A DNA stretch of 64,000 nucleotides from Auriscalpium vulgare (lineage: Eukaryota > Basidiomycota > Agaricomycetes > Russulales > Auriscalpiaceae). Positions within the stretch are counted from its first letter, which is position 1; every line of letters starts with the position of its first letter. The stretch lies in the NCBI GenBank assembly GCA_019915015.1, contig JAHBBC010000019.1:992001-1056000 (forward strand), written 5' to 3'. Below the pieces are notes generated by a model, which saw only the letters and a list, made by a program, of their open reading frames with translations, had not been told where the DNA came from and ran no database searches. The translations under genes were made by a program, and so were the position numbers. This document shows positions 1-11,392 of this stretch, piece by piece.

Positions 1-1452
1 CGAAGGGGGACAAAGGAGCATAGGCACAGGTTTTGGCGATGGTGAGTGAGCATATTGACGCGATATATCGTACCTGATATCTCTTGTCAATGGCAGCCCG
101 AAAGGGTGTAAGCGGAGACACAGCTCCTGGAGATGGCCCCGAGGGGGCAGCATCTGCAAGTTTATTCGGAAGCGACGGGGATGAATTGGAGAGTGCAGGG
201 CACGCCGACAACATCCTCTTGATACATACGGGATTCAAAGACCCCTCGGTAAATGGCTCCGAAAATGTGCCCCAAGGTGATTCCAGAAACTCGACGTCTC
301 CATGTCATTTGTATTGATACTTGTGAGCAGTGTCGATAGAAGAGCGACTCGGACGGTTGGACGGAAGTGAGTTGCTCACGTCACGTTGTAGTATGAGTGT
401 GCAGGTTCATATGCTCAATGATGCGCGCCGTAGAGTGGACGATTCGCCATGGGTACTTCATCATCATGGGTGGATTCCACTTCTACGACGCAGGGAAACC
501 TATTCATCCGCTGTCGTCCGAAGACGTGCTCCGGCTCGTGGTGGCCGGGGAGCTTATTCCCCCTACGGATGCGGAGATTGAGGCCCTCGGCCAGGGGGAC
601 GCACTGTCGAAGGGTCTCGCCGTCCTTCAAACTTTGTGGTTCGTCGTCCAATTTTTTGCGCGCCGACACAGCGGTCTGCTGGTTACGGAGCTAGAGGTCG
701 TGACCTTGGCCTACACCATGATCACGATTGCGATGTACGTCGTCTGGTGGGATAAGCCACAGAACGTCAGTGCCGCTTTCCGCGTCGCCAAGAGCCCGAG
801 TACTGGACCGCTGCCGAAGTCTTATCACGGCCCGAAGAAGCCAGCACAAGGAGGCTCGTGGATGTTTCACTATGCCAACGGCGTCGAAGACAAGTTAGTC
901 AATTTGGCAACACGGGATAGCGTCCCGACATTCTACAGCGGGTCTAGCGGAACTGGAGGACCCATCGGAGCCTGCGAAGGGCTTAGGAAACGCAAATTAC
1001 CTGCGGCCGTCGTTGCATTCGGGATCTTATGCTATGCGACTGTCGGATTTGGTTCCCTTCATTTTCTTTCTTGGAGCTCTCCCACCTTCCCTTCATCCAC
1101 GGAGAGATTTATCTGGCGCGTATGCTCAGCCATCATCGTGATCCTTCCTATCATGGGTTCGAGCTGTTTTCAGTGCCTTGCGATCGTCAGGTATAGGAAG
1201 TCCCCAATGAGGAGGCGACGAACAAATGTGTGGGACGTTAACGTTGATGGTTTGGCGAGCTCATTACTCCCCGCGTCCGGGGTCGATGACCCGATTGCGA
1301 CCGCTCAAACCGCAGGCTTTGCAATCTGTTTCTTTGGTTACATTGTAACGAGACTGATCCTCCTCACATTGTCGTTTATCACCCTCCGGTCGTTGCCCGC
1401 GTTAGCATTCGAAACTGTTTCATGGACCGACTCTATTATCCATTGGCACTAG
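1..1452 (+). CDS. Orphan multi-pass membrane protein, copy 1 (5' end outside window)
   Basis: The window opens inside the first exon (1-41). Further exons are 97-276, 331-366 and 434-1452, and all junctions keep frame. Exon pattern and sequence match the complete copy at 5803-7667, down to the same 36-nt third exon. The last exon carries the conserved core: an MGGFHFYD box, a GELIPPTDAEIEALGQGD block, then hydrophobic segments around IITM-like ITIAMYVVWW, FGILCYATVGFG, ICSAIIVILPIMG-like and TRLILLTLSFITL stretches. A WWDKPQNV box follows the second segment. Proteins with the WWDKP-type box are, as I recall, numerous in Agaricomycete genomes and have no assigned function. Four to five membrane segments suggest an integral membrane protein. 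It faces an ARID-type relic on the other strand. I do not know its role. Confidence 0.8.
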
Positions 1453-1827
1453 TTAGTAGTTACTATTTGCAATGCATACGTAAACTTTGCTTTCGTGCCA
1501 CCCAAAACCGATATTGTTCTTTCTCTTGCAAAGAAGTACGACCTTGCCATGCGGTTGTACTGCTACTTAGAAAATACAAGATGGGGGAGGAGGTTTACAA
1601 GGGTAGTTGTCGTCGGCACGGGTCATGCAGTGATAGCGGTCCCAATGATAAGAACTGGGTATACCAAGTTCACGTAAAAGGCGGACGGAGATAGCGATAG
1701 GAATTATGTGTACAGAGTGCTCTCCGGACAGAGACACAGAACTGAATTCAAGAACATACATAAGGCTACCAGGAATGAGCGCACTTGCTTCGTCGTTGAT
1801 GTCCGTGGGGTAGCCCGCATGCGACGC
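1453..1827. other. Convergent 3' intergenic region
   Basis: This interval separates the 3' end of membrane-protein copy 1 from the 3' end of the ARID relic. It resembles 7668-8142 downstream of copy 2 in patches, such as the stretch around the CCAAAACCGATATTGTTCT motif, so it was part of the same duplication. No gene was seen. Confidence 0.6.
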
Positions 1828-2476
1828 CTATGTGATTTCAGCCTGCTTCAACTGCTCGATCATACCCTCGATGAATGCTTCCTCGTCGTTCTTGACGTTG
1901 TCCACATCTTGCATAGCTACACGGCCAGGCAGCTGCGACTGGGGTAGCTGTTGAGTGGGAAGAGCAGCGACTTGCGCGGTGCGAATATAGGCATCCCTCG
2001 CCATCATCATGGCATTTCTGTAGGCAGCGTTGGCATTGGTCACCTGCTGAAGCATAGACTGAACAATATTGAGCTCTAGGATGAAACGCGGCTTGGCCGT
2101 GGAGAGTTCCTCGTTCTGATACCTCGCCGTGACGTCCTGAAAGTCTTCAACAACACATGCAACGAGAACAGAACAGATTCGACTCACAATCATCAGGAGC
2201 TTCCGGGCAATTTCCTCATTGCGCACGACGGAATGATAAAGGGGCAGCTGCCTCTCGAGCTCGTCCAGCTGGGTGATCAAACGGCTCAAGCTGCGTCATT
2301 GTACTGCTCGCGTTGATGGTCCGGGATCTGATGCGCAGGCACCTGATCGAGGTCTAGCGAGCAAGTCAACCAGCCGGTCACAGTATACGTGGAAACTTCA
2401 CGCACCTTGGCTCGCCGTCCACGCCTTCCGAAAGTTGTTGATGAACTGCTTTGCTTTGCTGATCAACGCTTTCTGC
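1828..2476 (-). pseudogene. 5'-truncated, frameshifted relic of a small ARID-protein gene
   Basis: Read on the minus strand this matches the C-terminal half of the two intact ARID genes. It has a KAKQFINNFRKAW segment, an intron with the same GTGCGT donor and CTAG acceptor, the DLDQVPAHQIPD and REQYND blocks, and a tail with NDEEAFIEGM. The ARID domain is missing. After REQYND a net 2-nt insertion relative to the intact copies brings in a TGA. The frame then resumes with SRLITQLDELERQLPLYH. It occupies the position relative to membrane-protein copy 1 that the intact gene at 8143-9368 holds relative to copy 2. A rescuing alternative splice cannot be excluded, but I read it as a pseudogene. Confidence 0.7.
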
Positions 2477-3096
2477 ATCTGAGGTTCCTGTATAAACCTA
2501 GCGCCGTCGGGAGCACTGCCGCTCTGCATCATGTCCCGCCTGAATTCCGGAGCAGGTTGTTCAGCTGGGCGTCCAATCCGTTCTCCTGCGGACTACGGAG
2601 CTGGCGAATGAGGCTCACCGTGAATCTGCGCGGGTGCTGCACACACGTGTGTAAGTGTAGCTTGAACGGTGGCGAATGCAGCTTGAACGGCGGTGAGCGC
2701 AGCTTGAATGGCGGTGATCAAGCTCGATGAAAATGAGGTGATGGTGGATGCGATAAATGCATTACCTTGCGGTCGCGCCTTACAGTATGTCAGGATCCCC
2801 ACGGCGCCTTCGCAGAGATCTAGTGAGTTCGTACCATGCACTGGCCTGCAGAGAACGGGCACAGCCGTAGGGCCGACGGATGTGACTATCATAGCCTATA
2901 TGAGCACACATGTACAGAGCATTTTGGAGCGACTGAGGTATACAGGCGAGGGCCCGGGGAGTACATAGGTACAAGAACAGTATGTGGACAGAGAAACTAG
3001 ACTAAATCCATGAACGTTACCGGGATAGGGAAGTGAAGGCTTTCGATGTCCGTGGGATATGTAGCCTACGCACTCGACGACTATTAGTATGTGGTT
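2477..3096. other. Spacer between ARID relic and intact ARID gene
   Basis: Apart from the 21-bp repeats the interval holds only a minus-strand open frame of 99 codons (2892-2593) with no recognised similarity. Sequence near 3030-3090 resembles the 3' flank of the other ARID copies. The frame could be a leftover 5' part of the relic, but it ends in a stop before the homologous region. Confidence 0.4.
2659..2721. repeat. Three tandem 21-bp units
   Basis: Three consecutive units start at 2659, 2680 and 2701 and differ at a few positions. On the minus strand they would encode an AVQAA-type heptad pattern inside a 99-codon frame (2892-2593) that stops before reaching the ARID relic. The tract lies between the relic and the next ARID gene. 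Confidence 0.75.
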
Positions 3097-4493
3097 TTAG
3101 CTCGCTTCAACTGCTCCATCATCCAGCAACATGCTCTCGACGAATGCTTCCTCGTCGTATTGCCAGTCGTTGTCCACATTTTTCCTAGCGATGCGGCCGA
3201 GCAGCCGCAACTGGGGAGGCTGTTGAGTGGGAAGAGCTGCTTGCACGGTGCGAATATATGCCTCCCTCGCCATGATCGTGGCATTCTGGAAGCCAGCGTT
3301 GGCATTGGTCACTTGCTGGAGCAAAACCCGAACAGCTTTTAAATCCAGGATGAAACGAGGGTCGGCGGTGGATAGTTGCTCGCTCTGATACCTCGCCGTC
3401 ACGCTCTGAACAGGGCCTCAACACATGCGACGAGAACAGAACATATTCGACTCACAGTCGCCAGGATTTTCCGGACAATGTCCTCGTTGCGCACGAATGC
3501 GTGGTAGAGGGGCAGCTGCCTCTCAAGCTCGTCCAGCTGGGAGATCAAACGACCCAAACAGTCGTTGTACTGTTCGTGTTCGATCTCCGGGATCTGATGT
3601 GTAGGCACCGTGTCCAGGTCTAGCGAGCAAGGCGTCATAATTTGCAACCGGCCAACGCTTAAGACATTACGCACGCTGATTCGTTGCCGGAGACCTCCAA
3701 ATGTCGTTGATGGACTGCTCTTCCTTATTGATGGCGTCTGGAATGGTGGTGGACGACGGGCCCGCCTGTGGCGGGTGGTTCAGCCGCTGACCGCCCATTC
3801 TGCCTTTGGCTGGCGGTCGGCCCATGCCCTGCGCGCTCAGTTGGCGCTGCCGAGTGCGCTCGAGGTGGTTCCGATTCTGCTCGACGAACTGAACGATGTC
3901 GTCCGGTAGGCCCAACCTGCGCATCTCCGCCTCCGATGTATGTGTGCACATCAAGACCTGGTTCATAAAACTGATTTTCGACGGGGCTTGGAGGTCACCT
4001 GCAGGCGGTACAGCTGGGGATTGTTGAGGCGTCGGCGCACCCTGTCCACCTTGCGCACCATTCTTTCGAGCAGATTGGTAATCGGTCCACCACGCCCCGT
4101 ATGCTTGATCAAAAGCGACGAGGTACTCCGCATACACTGCCTGGAGCCGTTGCGCAAGGGCGGGGGCGCATTTCGCAGGAACAGTATCGCGTGCCGGAAA
4201 ATGGATAAATCCGATTCGTGCGCCGATTATGGCCCATCCATCGCTAGCGGCCGTCACCTTCACAGACAGTGAACACGTCAGATACATCTGTATGATCACT
4301 GTGGTTTACACGTTTCACGTACCCGCTCAAAGCCGCCTTCCCCGAAGACGGCCCACTGTAGTGCGGCTAGATTGATTGGCCGGCCCTCGTATGATGTCCG
4401 TGCCGGATCGATGACAATGTTGTTGGTTGTCGAATATACTAACCATAGAGCGACGACCTGGTCCTGATTCAAACGAGGAGGTCTTGGATGCAT
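3097..4493 (-). CDS. Small ARID-domain protein, copy A
   Basis: Four exons on the minus strand: 4493-4323, 4257-3675, 3619-3456 and 3405-3097. Phases agree throughout and give 408 aa. Joining exons 1 and 2 builds an ARID (BRIGHT) core: GRPINLAAL, then GGFERVTAASDGW, GARIGF and an LAQRLQAVYAEYLVAFD helix. This is the order seen in SWI1-type ARID domains, which bind DNA in chromatin remodelling complexes. The remainder is low-complexity (QGGQGAPTPQQ), followed by a helical SQLDELERQLPLYH segment and an acidic YDEEAFVESML tail. At about 400 aa it is far smaller than SWI1 and shows no other domain. The donor of intron 2 must be GTGCGT; the overlapping GCGTAA choice breaks frame. A nuclear DNA-binding role is inference. 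Confidence 0.75.
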
Positions 4494-5802
4494 TCTTCAC
4501 GCGTGCTGCGGGCTGAGCTAGCTGCTCGGGTGTAGAGAGTGCGAGTATGCGGGGTTCGTCCCGGGAGAAAGACCGAAAGAACCAGAGAGGAGGAGAGTTG
4601 AGTCGAGGATGGGAGATCGCGCGTCGCGACAGGCAGCAAGAGCAGGTGAAGACAGATGGATATGAGTATATAGTGAGGCGATCGTACACTGAGCGTAAAC
4701 TGAGCAGTTGGAAAAGATGTAGATATGTTTTTATAGCGAGAGAGACCCGACTCGGTGACGGGATAAGCGAGTACATACGAGACGTCGTGGTCCGAGGCTC
4801 AAAACAAAGCAAGAATGAACCATAAGACGGGAACAAAGGAAGAAGCGATAAGGGAGTACAGCAGGAGGAGGGGAGGCAATCGAGACATGAAAACGAGGCG
4901 TAGTATGAATGGAAACCGGGACAAAGCAAGAAGGACACGTGCCAAGTCAAGTAGCAGCAGCAGTATTAGAGTATACGGTTGACGGGCTTTGACGGGACGT
5001 CCGAGGTTCGTTTTGATGCGGCCAGCCGGCCCCGGCTATCACCGGCCTTCGGCACGGCCGCTTACATACATCACGGCCACCTCTCGGCTTGTCTGCGTCC
5101 TCCCCAGTGAGTCCCCGCAGCTCCTCGCGGGCGGCCGACCGTCGACCGTCGCCATCCTCGGTGGACTGTCAGTGTCACGTCCTCGACGTTGTTTGTACTG
5201 AACCTTCACTGAAGTCCGGGTCGTACTTCCGGCATACCCTCTGTCCTCCTCTGTCCCGCTGGCTATATTGTTGCCGAGGCGATTTTCGTTGCAGTATCGC
5301 TCACACACTACCTTTCGAAGCGTACTAAAAGGTTTCGTGGACGCTTGTCATCTCTCACTGGCACTAGATCACTAATATATCCGCGTAGCACGACAGTAAT
5401 GCACACAGGAACAAATCTACGAAGCTCGCATACAACCAGCATGGCTCCATGCATGTATTGACACCGAGACTTCGCAGGTTCATCCTGATAATCTCGGGCC
5501 GCCTCCCATCTATGTGGTTAATACACGAGCCCATCGTGTAAGGAAGCACTGGACACGCGCCATCGATGAAGCCTGTCCATACACTGCGTGTGGTCATCTG
5601 TGTGTCGCAAAAGGACCAGAGTGTATGTTATACTTATAGGAAATCACGCTGAAGATTGAACTCACAGCTTGACGCTTAGTATGATTGGAACAGGCTGCGT
5701 GTCACTGTCAGCAGACGATGGATTCGAGATAAGGTCTGGTGCCGCACTCTCCAACACCTGAAAAGCAGCGCGAAGCCTCGTCGACTCGCCTTCATCGTCG
5801 AG
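4494..5802. other. Upstream region of ARID copy A and membrane-protein copy 2
   Basis: This is about 1.3 kb without a recognisable gene. The part next to the ARID start (4500-4970) is similar to 9380-9900 upstream of ARID copy B and is purine-rich on the plus strand, so pyrimidine-rich on the transcribed sense strand of the ARID gene, as fungal promoters often are. It carries repeats of an ACAAAGCAAGAA-like motif. The rest (4980-5800) shows only short unrecognised open frames on both strands. Confidence 0.55.
4803..4934. promoter_or_regulatory. Iterated ACAAAGCAAGAA-like motif upstream of ARID copy A
   Basis: Copies occur near 4803 (ACAAAGCAAGAA), 4832 (ACAAAGGAAGAA) and 4921 (ACAAAGCAAGAA), at least 300 bp upstream of the ARID start codon. 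The same motif recurs upstream of ARID copy B. Whether it is a protein-binding site or part of a pyrimidine-rich 5' leader cannot be told from sequence alone. Confidence 0.4.
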
Positions 5803-7667
5803 ATGTCGATCCTCTTACCTCTCGCATACTCATTCCTAACTCTGAGTGCCAGCGGCTCACCCGTCGCCAACCTCACTACGTCGGCGAGCGATGTGACGTC
5901 CTCGACGGGCTCCTCCCTCGCCTGCTCGAGCAGCGACCCTTGCAGGACACTCAGCAACATCATCTGGAGCTGCCTCGCGACGATCTTCGCTTGCATCTGG
6001 AAGGCGGTCCATCGCAATGTCCCCAAGTTCCAGGACCCCAAGCAATCATGGTTCCGACGCAAGCTTGACAGAGTTGTCGAGGCGGGGAAGATTGTCGCCG
6101 TGACGCTTTTCTTGCCAGAGTGGGTGCTGTCATGCGCCGTCCGTCAGCATCTACACGCCTCACGTCTCGGGAGAGAGCTGGAGAACGCACGAGGTTCTGC
6201 GATGGAAGCATGGGATAAGAAGAAGAGGATGAGATTGGTGTCTGAGGACGAAGGGGTGGAAAGGAGCGCATGCACAGGGCTTGGCCACGGTGAGTGAGCA
6301 TATTGACGCGATACATGCATGGTTCCTGACGCTGGTGCTTATCATTGGCAGACGAAAAGAGCAGCATCAGCGGACACATGGCAGATCCTGGAGAAGGCTC
6401 CGAAGATATACCTGCCAGTGCATTCGGACGCGATGAGGGCGGATTGGAGAGTGCAGGGCACGCCGACAACATCCCCTTGATGCCTACTGGAGTGGAATCC
6501 TCCGAACACACTTCGGGAAATGTCTCTGAAAATGTTCCTCAAGGTGATTCCCGAAACTTGACGTTTCCATGTTATTTGTGCTGACAATTATGAGCAGTGT
6601 TGATAGAGGAGCGGCTCGGCCGGTTGGACGGAAGTGAGTTACTCATATGAGTGTACATCTTTAAATCCTCAATGATGCGTGTCGTAGAGTGGACCAGTCG
6701 CCACGGATACTTCATCATCATGGGTGGATTCCACTTCTACGACGCAGGGAGACCTGTCCATCCACTGTCGTCCGAAGACGTGATCCGGCTCGTGGCGGCC
6801 GGGGAGCTCATCCCACCTACGGATGCGGAAATCGAGGCCCTCGGCCAGGGGGACGCACTGTCGAAAGGTCTCGCCGTCGTTCAAATCTTGTGGTTCATCA
6901 TCCAATTTGTGGCGCGGCGATCCAGTGGTCTGCTGGTCACGGAGCTAGAGGTCGTGACCTTGGCCTACACCATGATCACGGTTGCGATGTACGTCGTCTG
7001 GTGGGACAAGCCACAGAACGTCAACGCCGCTCTCCGCGTCGCCAAGAGCCCGAGCTCTGGACCGCCGCCGAAGAAGCCGGTACCAGGAGGTTCGTGGATG
7101 TTTCACTATGCCAATGGTGATGAAGACCAGCTAGTCGATATGGCAACACGAGATAACGTCCCGACATTCTACAGCGGACCTAGCGAACCCAGCGGCTCAG
7201 GACGGACAAGCCCGGGCGTCGTCGCATTCGTGACCTTTGTTTATGCGACTGTCGGATTTGGTTCCTTCCATTTTATCTCTTGGAGGTCTTCCACCTTCCC
7301 TTCACCTGCGGAGAGATTCATCTGGCGCTTATGCTCAGTCATCATCGTCGTTCTTCCTTTATTGGGTTGGGGCTGTTTTCAGTTCCCTGCGATGATCAGG
7401 TATAGAGTAAGCCAAGGGCATAGAGGAAGCCCAGGGCAGCCTATGCTGGACTTAATCATAATGGTGAACAAGCCAAACATAATGTTCCCCGGATGGGTCG
7501 ATGACTCGATTGCGACCGTTCAAACCGCAGGCCTTGCAATCTGTATCTTTGGTTACATTGTGACGAGACTGATCCTCCTCGTGTTGTCGTTTATCACCCT
7601 CCGGTCATTGCCCGCGTTAGCATTCGCAACGGTTTCATGGACGGACTCTATCCTTCATTGGCACTAG
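5803..7667 (+). CDS. Orphan multi-pass membrane protein, copy 2 (complete)
   Basis: Four exons, 5803-6289, 6352-6543, 6598-6633 and 6688-7667, join in frame to 564 aa. The ATG at 5803 opens a hydrophobic leader (MSILLPLAYSFLTL) followed by a Ser/Thr-rich segment, which suggests a signal peptide. A second hydrophobic stretch, IIWSCLATIFACIW, and a conserved VPKFQDPKQSWFRRKLDR block follow. Later come an acidic low-complexity linker, the MGGFHFYD box, a WWDKPQNV box and about five hydrophobic segments, ending near TRLILLVLSFITLRSLP. It closely resembles copy 1. The family is familiar from Agaricomycete genomes as an expanded set without known function. It faces ARID copy B tail to tail. A receptor-like or transporter-like role would be speculation. 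Confidence 0.85.
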
Positions 7668-8142
7668 TTGGTGTTTGCCCTAGGTACACATCCATCCAAA
7701 ACCGATATTGTTCTATATCTTGCAACAATGAAGCACGACCTTTGCGGTACTTAGAAGAGACAGAAAGGGGGTTCACAAATATGGTCAACGTCGTCGTCAC
7801 AGTGATCATGCGGCGGTTTTTGATGACTAGGCAAGGGAGCAATTCAATAGAAAGGCGCAGCAGCGAGAAACGTAGAAGGCGCATGAATGATATAGCGATT
7901 ATGAGTACTGTACAAATGGATAGAGCATTTTGGAGCGAATGAAACACAGAAGGCTTACAGGCGAGGGCTCGGGAAGTACAGTAACATAGATACGGACAGA
8001 CACCAAACTGAATCCAAGATAATCCAACTAAACCCAAGATAAGATAATAAAGGAGGCTACTGGCAAAGGGAAATGAGCACATGATGTCGTCGTCGATATC
8101 CATGGGATACCCACGAGGATCGCCTTCGACGACGATGTGAAT
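7668..8142. other. Convergent 3' intergenic region
   Basis: This lies between the 3' ends of membrane-protein copy 2 and ARID copy B. It is partly similar to the corresponding intervals at 1453-1827 and near 3000-3096. No gene or hairpin of note was seen. Confidence 0.55.
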
Positions 8143-9368
8143 TTAGTACGCTTCAACTGCTCCATCATCCAGTAACATGCGCTCGACGAAGGCTTCCTCG
8201 TCGTATTGGTCGTTGTCCACATATCGCCAAGCGACGCGGCCGTGCGGCTGTAACTGGGGAGGCTGTTGAGTGGGAGGAGCTGCGCCTTGCACGGTACGAT
8301 TATAGGCATCCCTCGCCATGCTTTCAGCATTCTTGAAGCGAGCATTGATAGTGGTCACTAGTTCGAGCTTGTGACGAACATCTTTCAATTCAAGTATGAA
8401 AAGAGGACTGGCGGTAGAAAGTTGCTCTTTCTGACACCTCGCCTTGACGCTCTGAAAAGGTCATCAACACATGCGTCGAGAACTGAACATGTTAGTTCAA
8501 CTCACAATCGCCAGGATCGCCCGGACAACATCCTCTCTGCGCTCGAAGGCGAGAAAGAGGGGCAGATGCCTCTCGAGCTCGTCCAACTGGGAGATCAAAC
8601 GACCCAAAAAGCCGTCGTACTGTTCGCTCTCGGTATTCGGGACCTGGTGGGTAGGCAGCGTGTGCAGGTCTAGTAGCGAGCAAGGCGTCACGGTTTGTCA
8701 CTGGCGAACATAAGACATTACGCACTCTGACTCGCCCACGACCTCCGAAAGTCGTTGATGAACTGCTCTGCCTTACTGATGGCGTCTTGAGTGGTGGCGG
8801 TGAACGACGGGCCCGCATGCGGGGGGTGCTGTCTGCTCAATCCGCCACTGGCCTGCGGTCGACCCATGCCCTGCGTGCCCTGGGCCCTTTGCTGAGCTGT
8901 ACCGGGTTGCCGAGGCGTCGGCGCACCCTGTCCACCTTGCGCACCACTCATTCGAGTGAACTGGTAATCGGTCCACAACGCCGTGTTTGACTGATCGAAA
9001 GCGACGAGGTACTCCACGTACACTGCCTGGAGCCGTCGCGCAAGGGCGGGGGCGCATCTCGCAGGAATGATATCGTCTGCCGGAAAATGGACGAATCCCA
9101 TCCGTGCGCCGACTACGGCCCATCCATTGCTAGCGGCGGTCACCTTCACAGACGTCAGAATACATCTGTATTGATATGATTACGATTCACGTACCCGCTC
9201 ATAGCCGCCTAACATGAAGACGTTGGAGTGCAGTGCGGCTAGATTTATAGGCCGGCCCTCGTATGACGTCCGTGCCGGATCGATGACGATGTTGTTGGTT
9301 GTCGAATATACTATCCAGAGATTGCGGACCTGGTCCGGAGTCAAACGAAGAGGGCTTGGATGATGCAT
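8143..9368 (-). CDS. Small ARID-domain protein, copy B
   Basis: Four minus-strand exons, 9368-9195, 9143-8726, 8669-8506 and 8451-8143, give 354 aa. Exons 3 and 4 have exactly the same lengths as in copy A (164 and 309 nt). The ARID core is built across intron 1: GRPINLAAL, GGYERVTAASNGW, GARMGF and LARRLQAVYVEYLVAFD. Exon 2 is 165 nt shorter than in copy A, so the linker after the ARID domain lacks about 55 residues. The C-terminal part keeps SQLDELERHLPLF and YDEEAFVERML. Intact frame and conserved splice sites argue that it is functional. It is a paralogue of copy A made by segmental duplication, and a nuclear DNA-binding role is inferred from the ARID fold only. Confidence 0.75.
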
Positions 9369-10193
9369 ACTTCACGCTGCTGCCTGGGCTGAGTTGGCTG
9401 CTGCGGTGTAGAGAGTGCGAGTACGAGGAGTTCGTCCCAGGGCAGAGGGAAGAGCGAAAGGACGAGAAGGGAGAAGGGTAGAGTCGGAGATGCGGAACTC
9501 AAGAGTCGAGGATGGAGCTGAGGGTGAGATCGCGCGCGTCGCGACGGGCAGCAAGAGCAGATAAGTTGAGTATGCAGTGAGGCGACGGTACACGGGGTGT
9601 AAACTGAGGAGTCCCATAAGATGCAAGTAGGGATTTTATGGCGAGCCAGAGAGAGAGAGAGCGTAGTGGCGAGATAGCGAGTACATACGAGCCGTCATGG
9701 TCAGAGGCGCAAAACGAAGCAGGAAGGGATGATCACGACAAGGACAAAGCAAGAACAGCGGTTAGGACAAAGCAAGAGGGTGCAGGAGGAGGAGGGGAGG
9801 CGATTGAGAAATGAAAACGAGGCGGATGGATGCAATCGTGGGGCGTATGAATGGGAAGGAATGGGAATGGGACAAAGCAAGAATGAGCTGTCATAGCAGC
9901 ACGAGGCCGCGTTCGTTATCGTAATGAGGCAGCAAAGAAGTAAGCGAAGTGAAACGTGTGCAACACGAGGCGCCGACGACGCGACGCGAGCAAGTCAGCA
10001 GCACCAGCTGCGAAAATTAAATACGTCTACTCTGCCTCAGCTGCAGGGAGACTAGCTGTCTTACAGCGGGAAGTGCCTAGGCTTGAGGCGGTAGAGGAAA
10101 TGTAAAGATGGACGGCCCGGCAATATACAATATGCCTAGATGGCAAGGGGCTGGATTTGAGTTTCCTAGTGGCTACATACCTATGTTACACCT
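9369..10193. other. Upstream region of ARID copy B / 3' side of TRM8
   Basis: About 0.8 kb without a gene. Roughly 9380-9900 is homologous to the upstream region of ARID copy A and contains several ACAAAGCAAGA motifs (near 9745, 9770 and 9872). The remainder up to the TRM8 stop has nothing recognisable. Confidence 0.55.
9743..9883. promoter_or_regulatory. Iterated ACAAAGCAAGA motif upstream of ARID copy B
   Basis: Three copies (near 9745, 9770 and 9872), plus a degenerate AACGAAGCAGGAA near 9710, match the set upstream of ARID copy A. Retention in both duplicated promoters suggests function or recent duplication; the sequence alone cannot separate these. Confidence 0.4.
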
Positions 10194-11183
<990 letters not shown>

Positions 11184-11392
11184 TTGCACAGGGCCGGGCC
11201 TATGGACGACGGTGAGCGGGCGGCATGAGGATGAGTTGAGTGCAACGTACGAGTAAGTAACGCGTCGGAGGCAAGAAGCGGAGAATGAAGTGGCGGCGGA
11301 AGCGAAGCCGGGCGAGCCGGGGGCATCATAAAAGTGCTCTGCTCGCCCGCCACCTCGTCTCCCTCTTCCTCCGCACACGCCCGACGCAAGCC
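11184..11392. promoter_or_regulatory. Divergent promoter, TRM8 / citrate synthase
   Basis: Only 209 bp separate the two start codons, so both genes must be driven from this interval. No clear TATA box was seen. Confidence 0.6.

Noticed and set aside
4327..4950. 207-codon minus-strand open frame overlapping ARID copy A exon 1
   Set aside because: It runs out of frame through the ARID exon and the pyrimidine-rich promoter; composition is Ser/Leu/Pro/Cys-rich without any domain, so it is a shadow.
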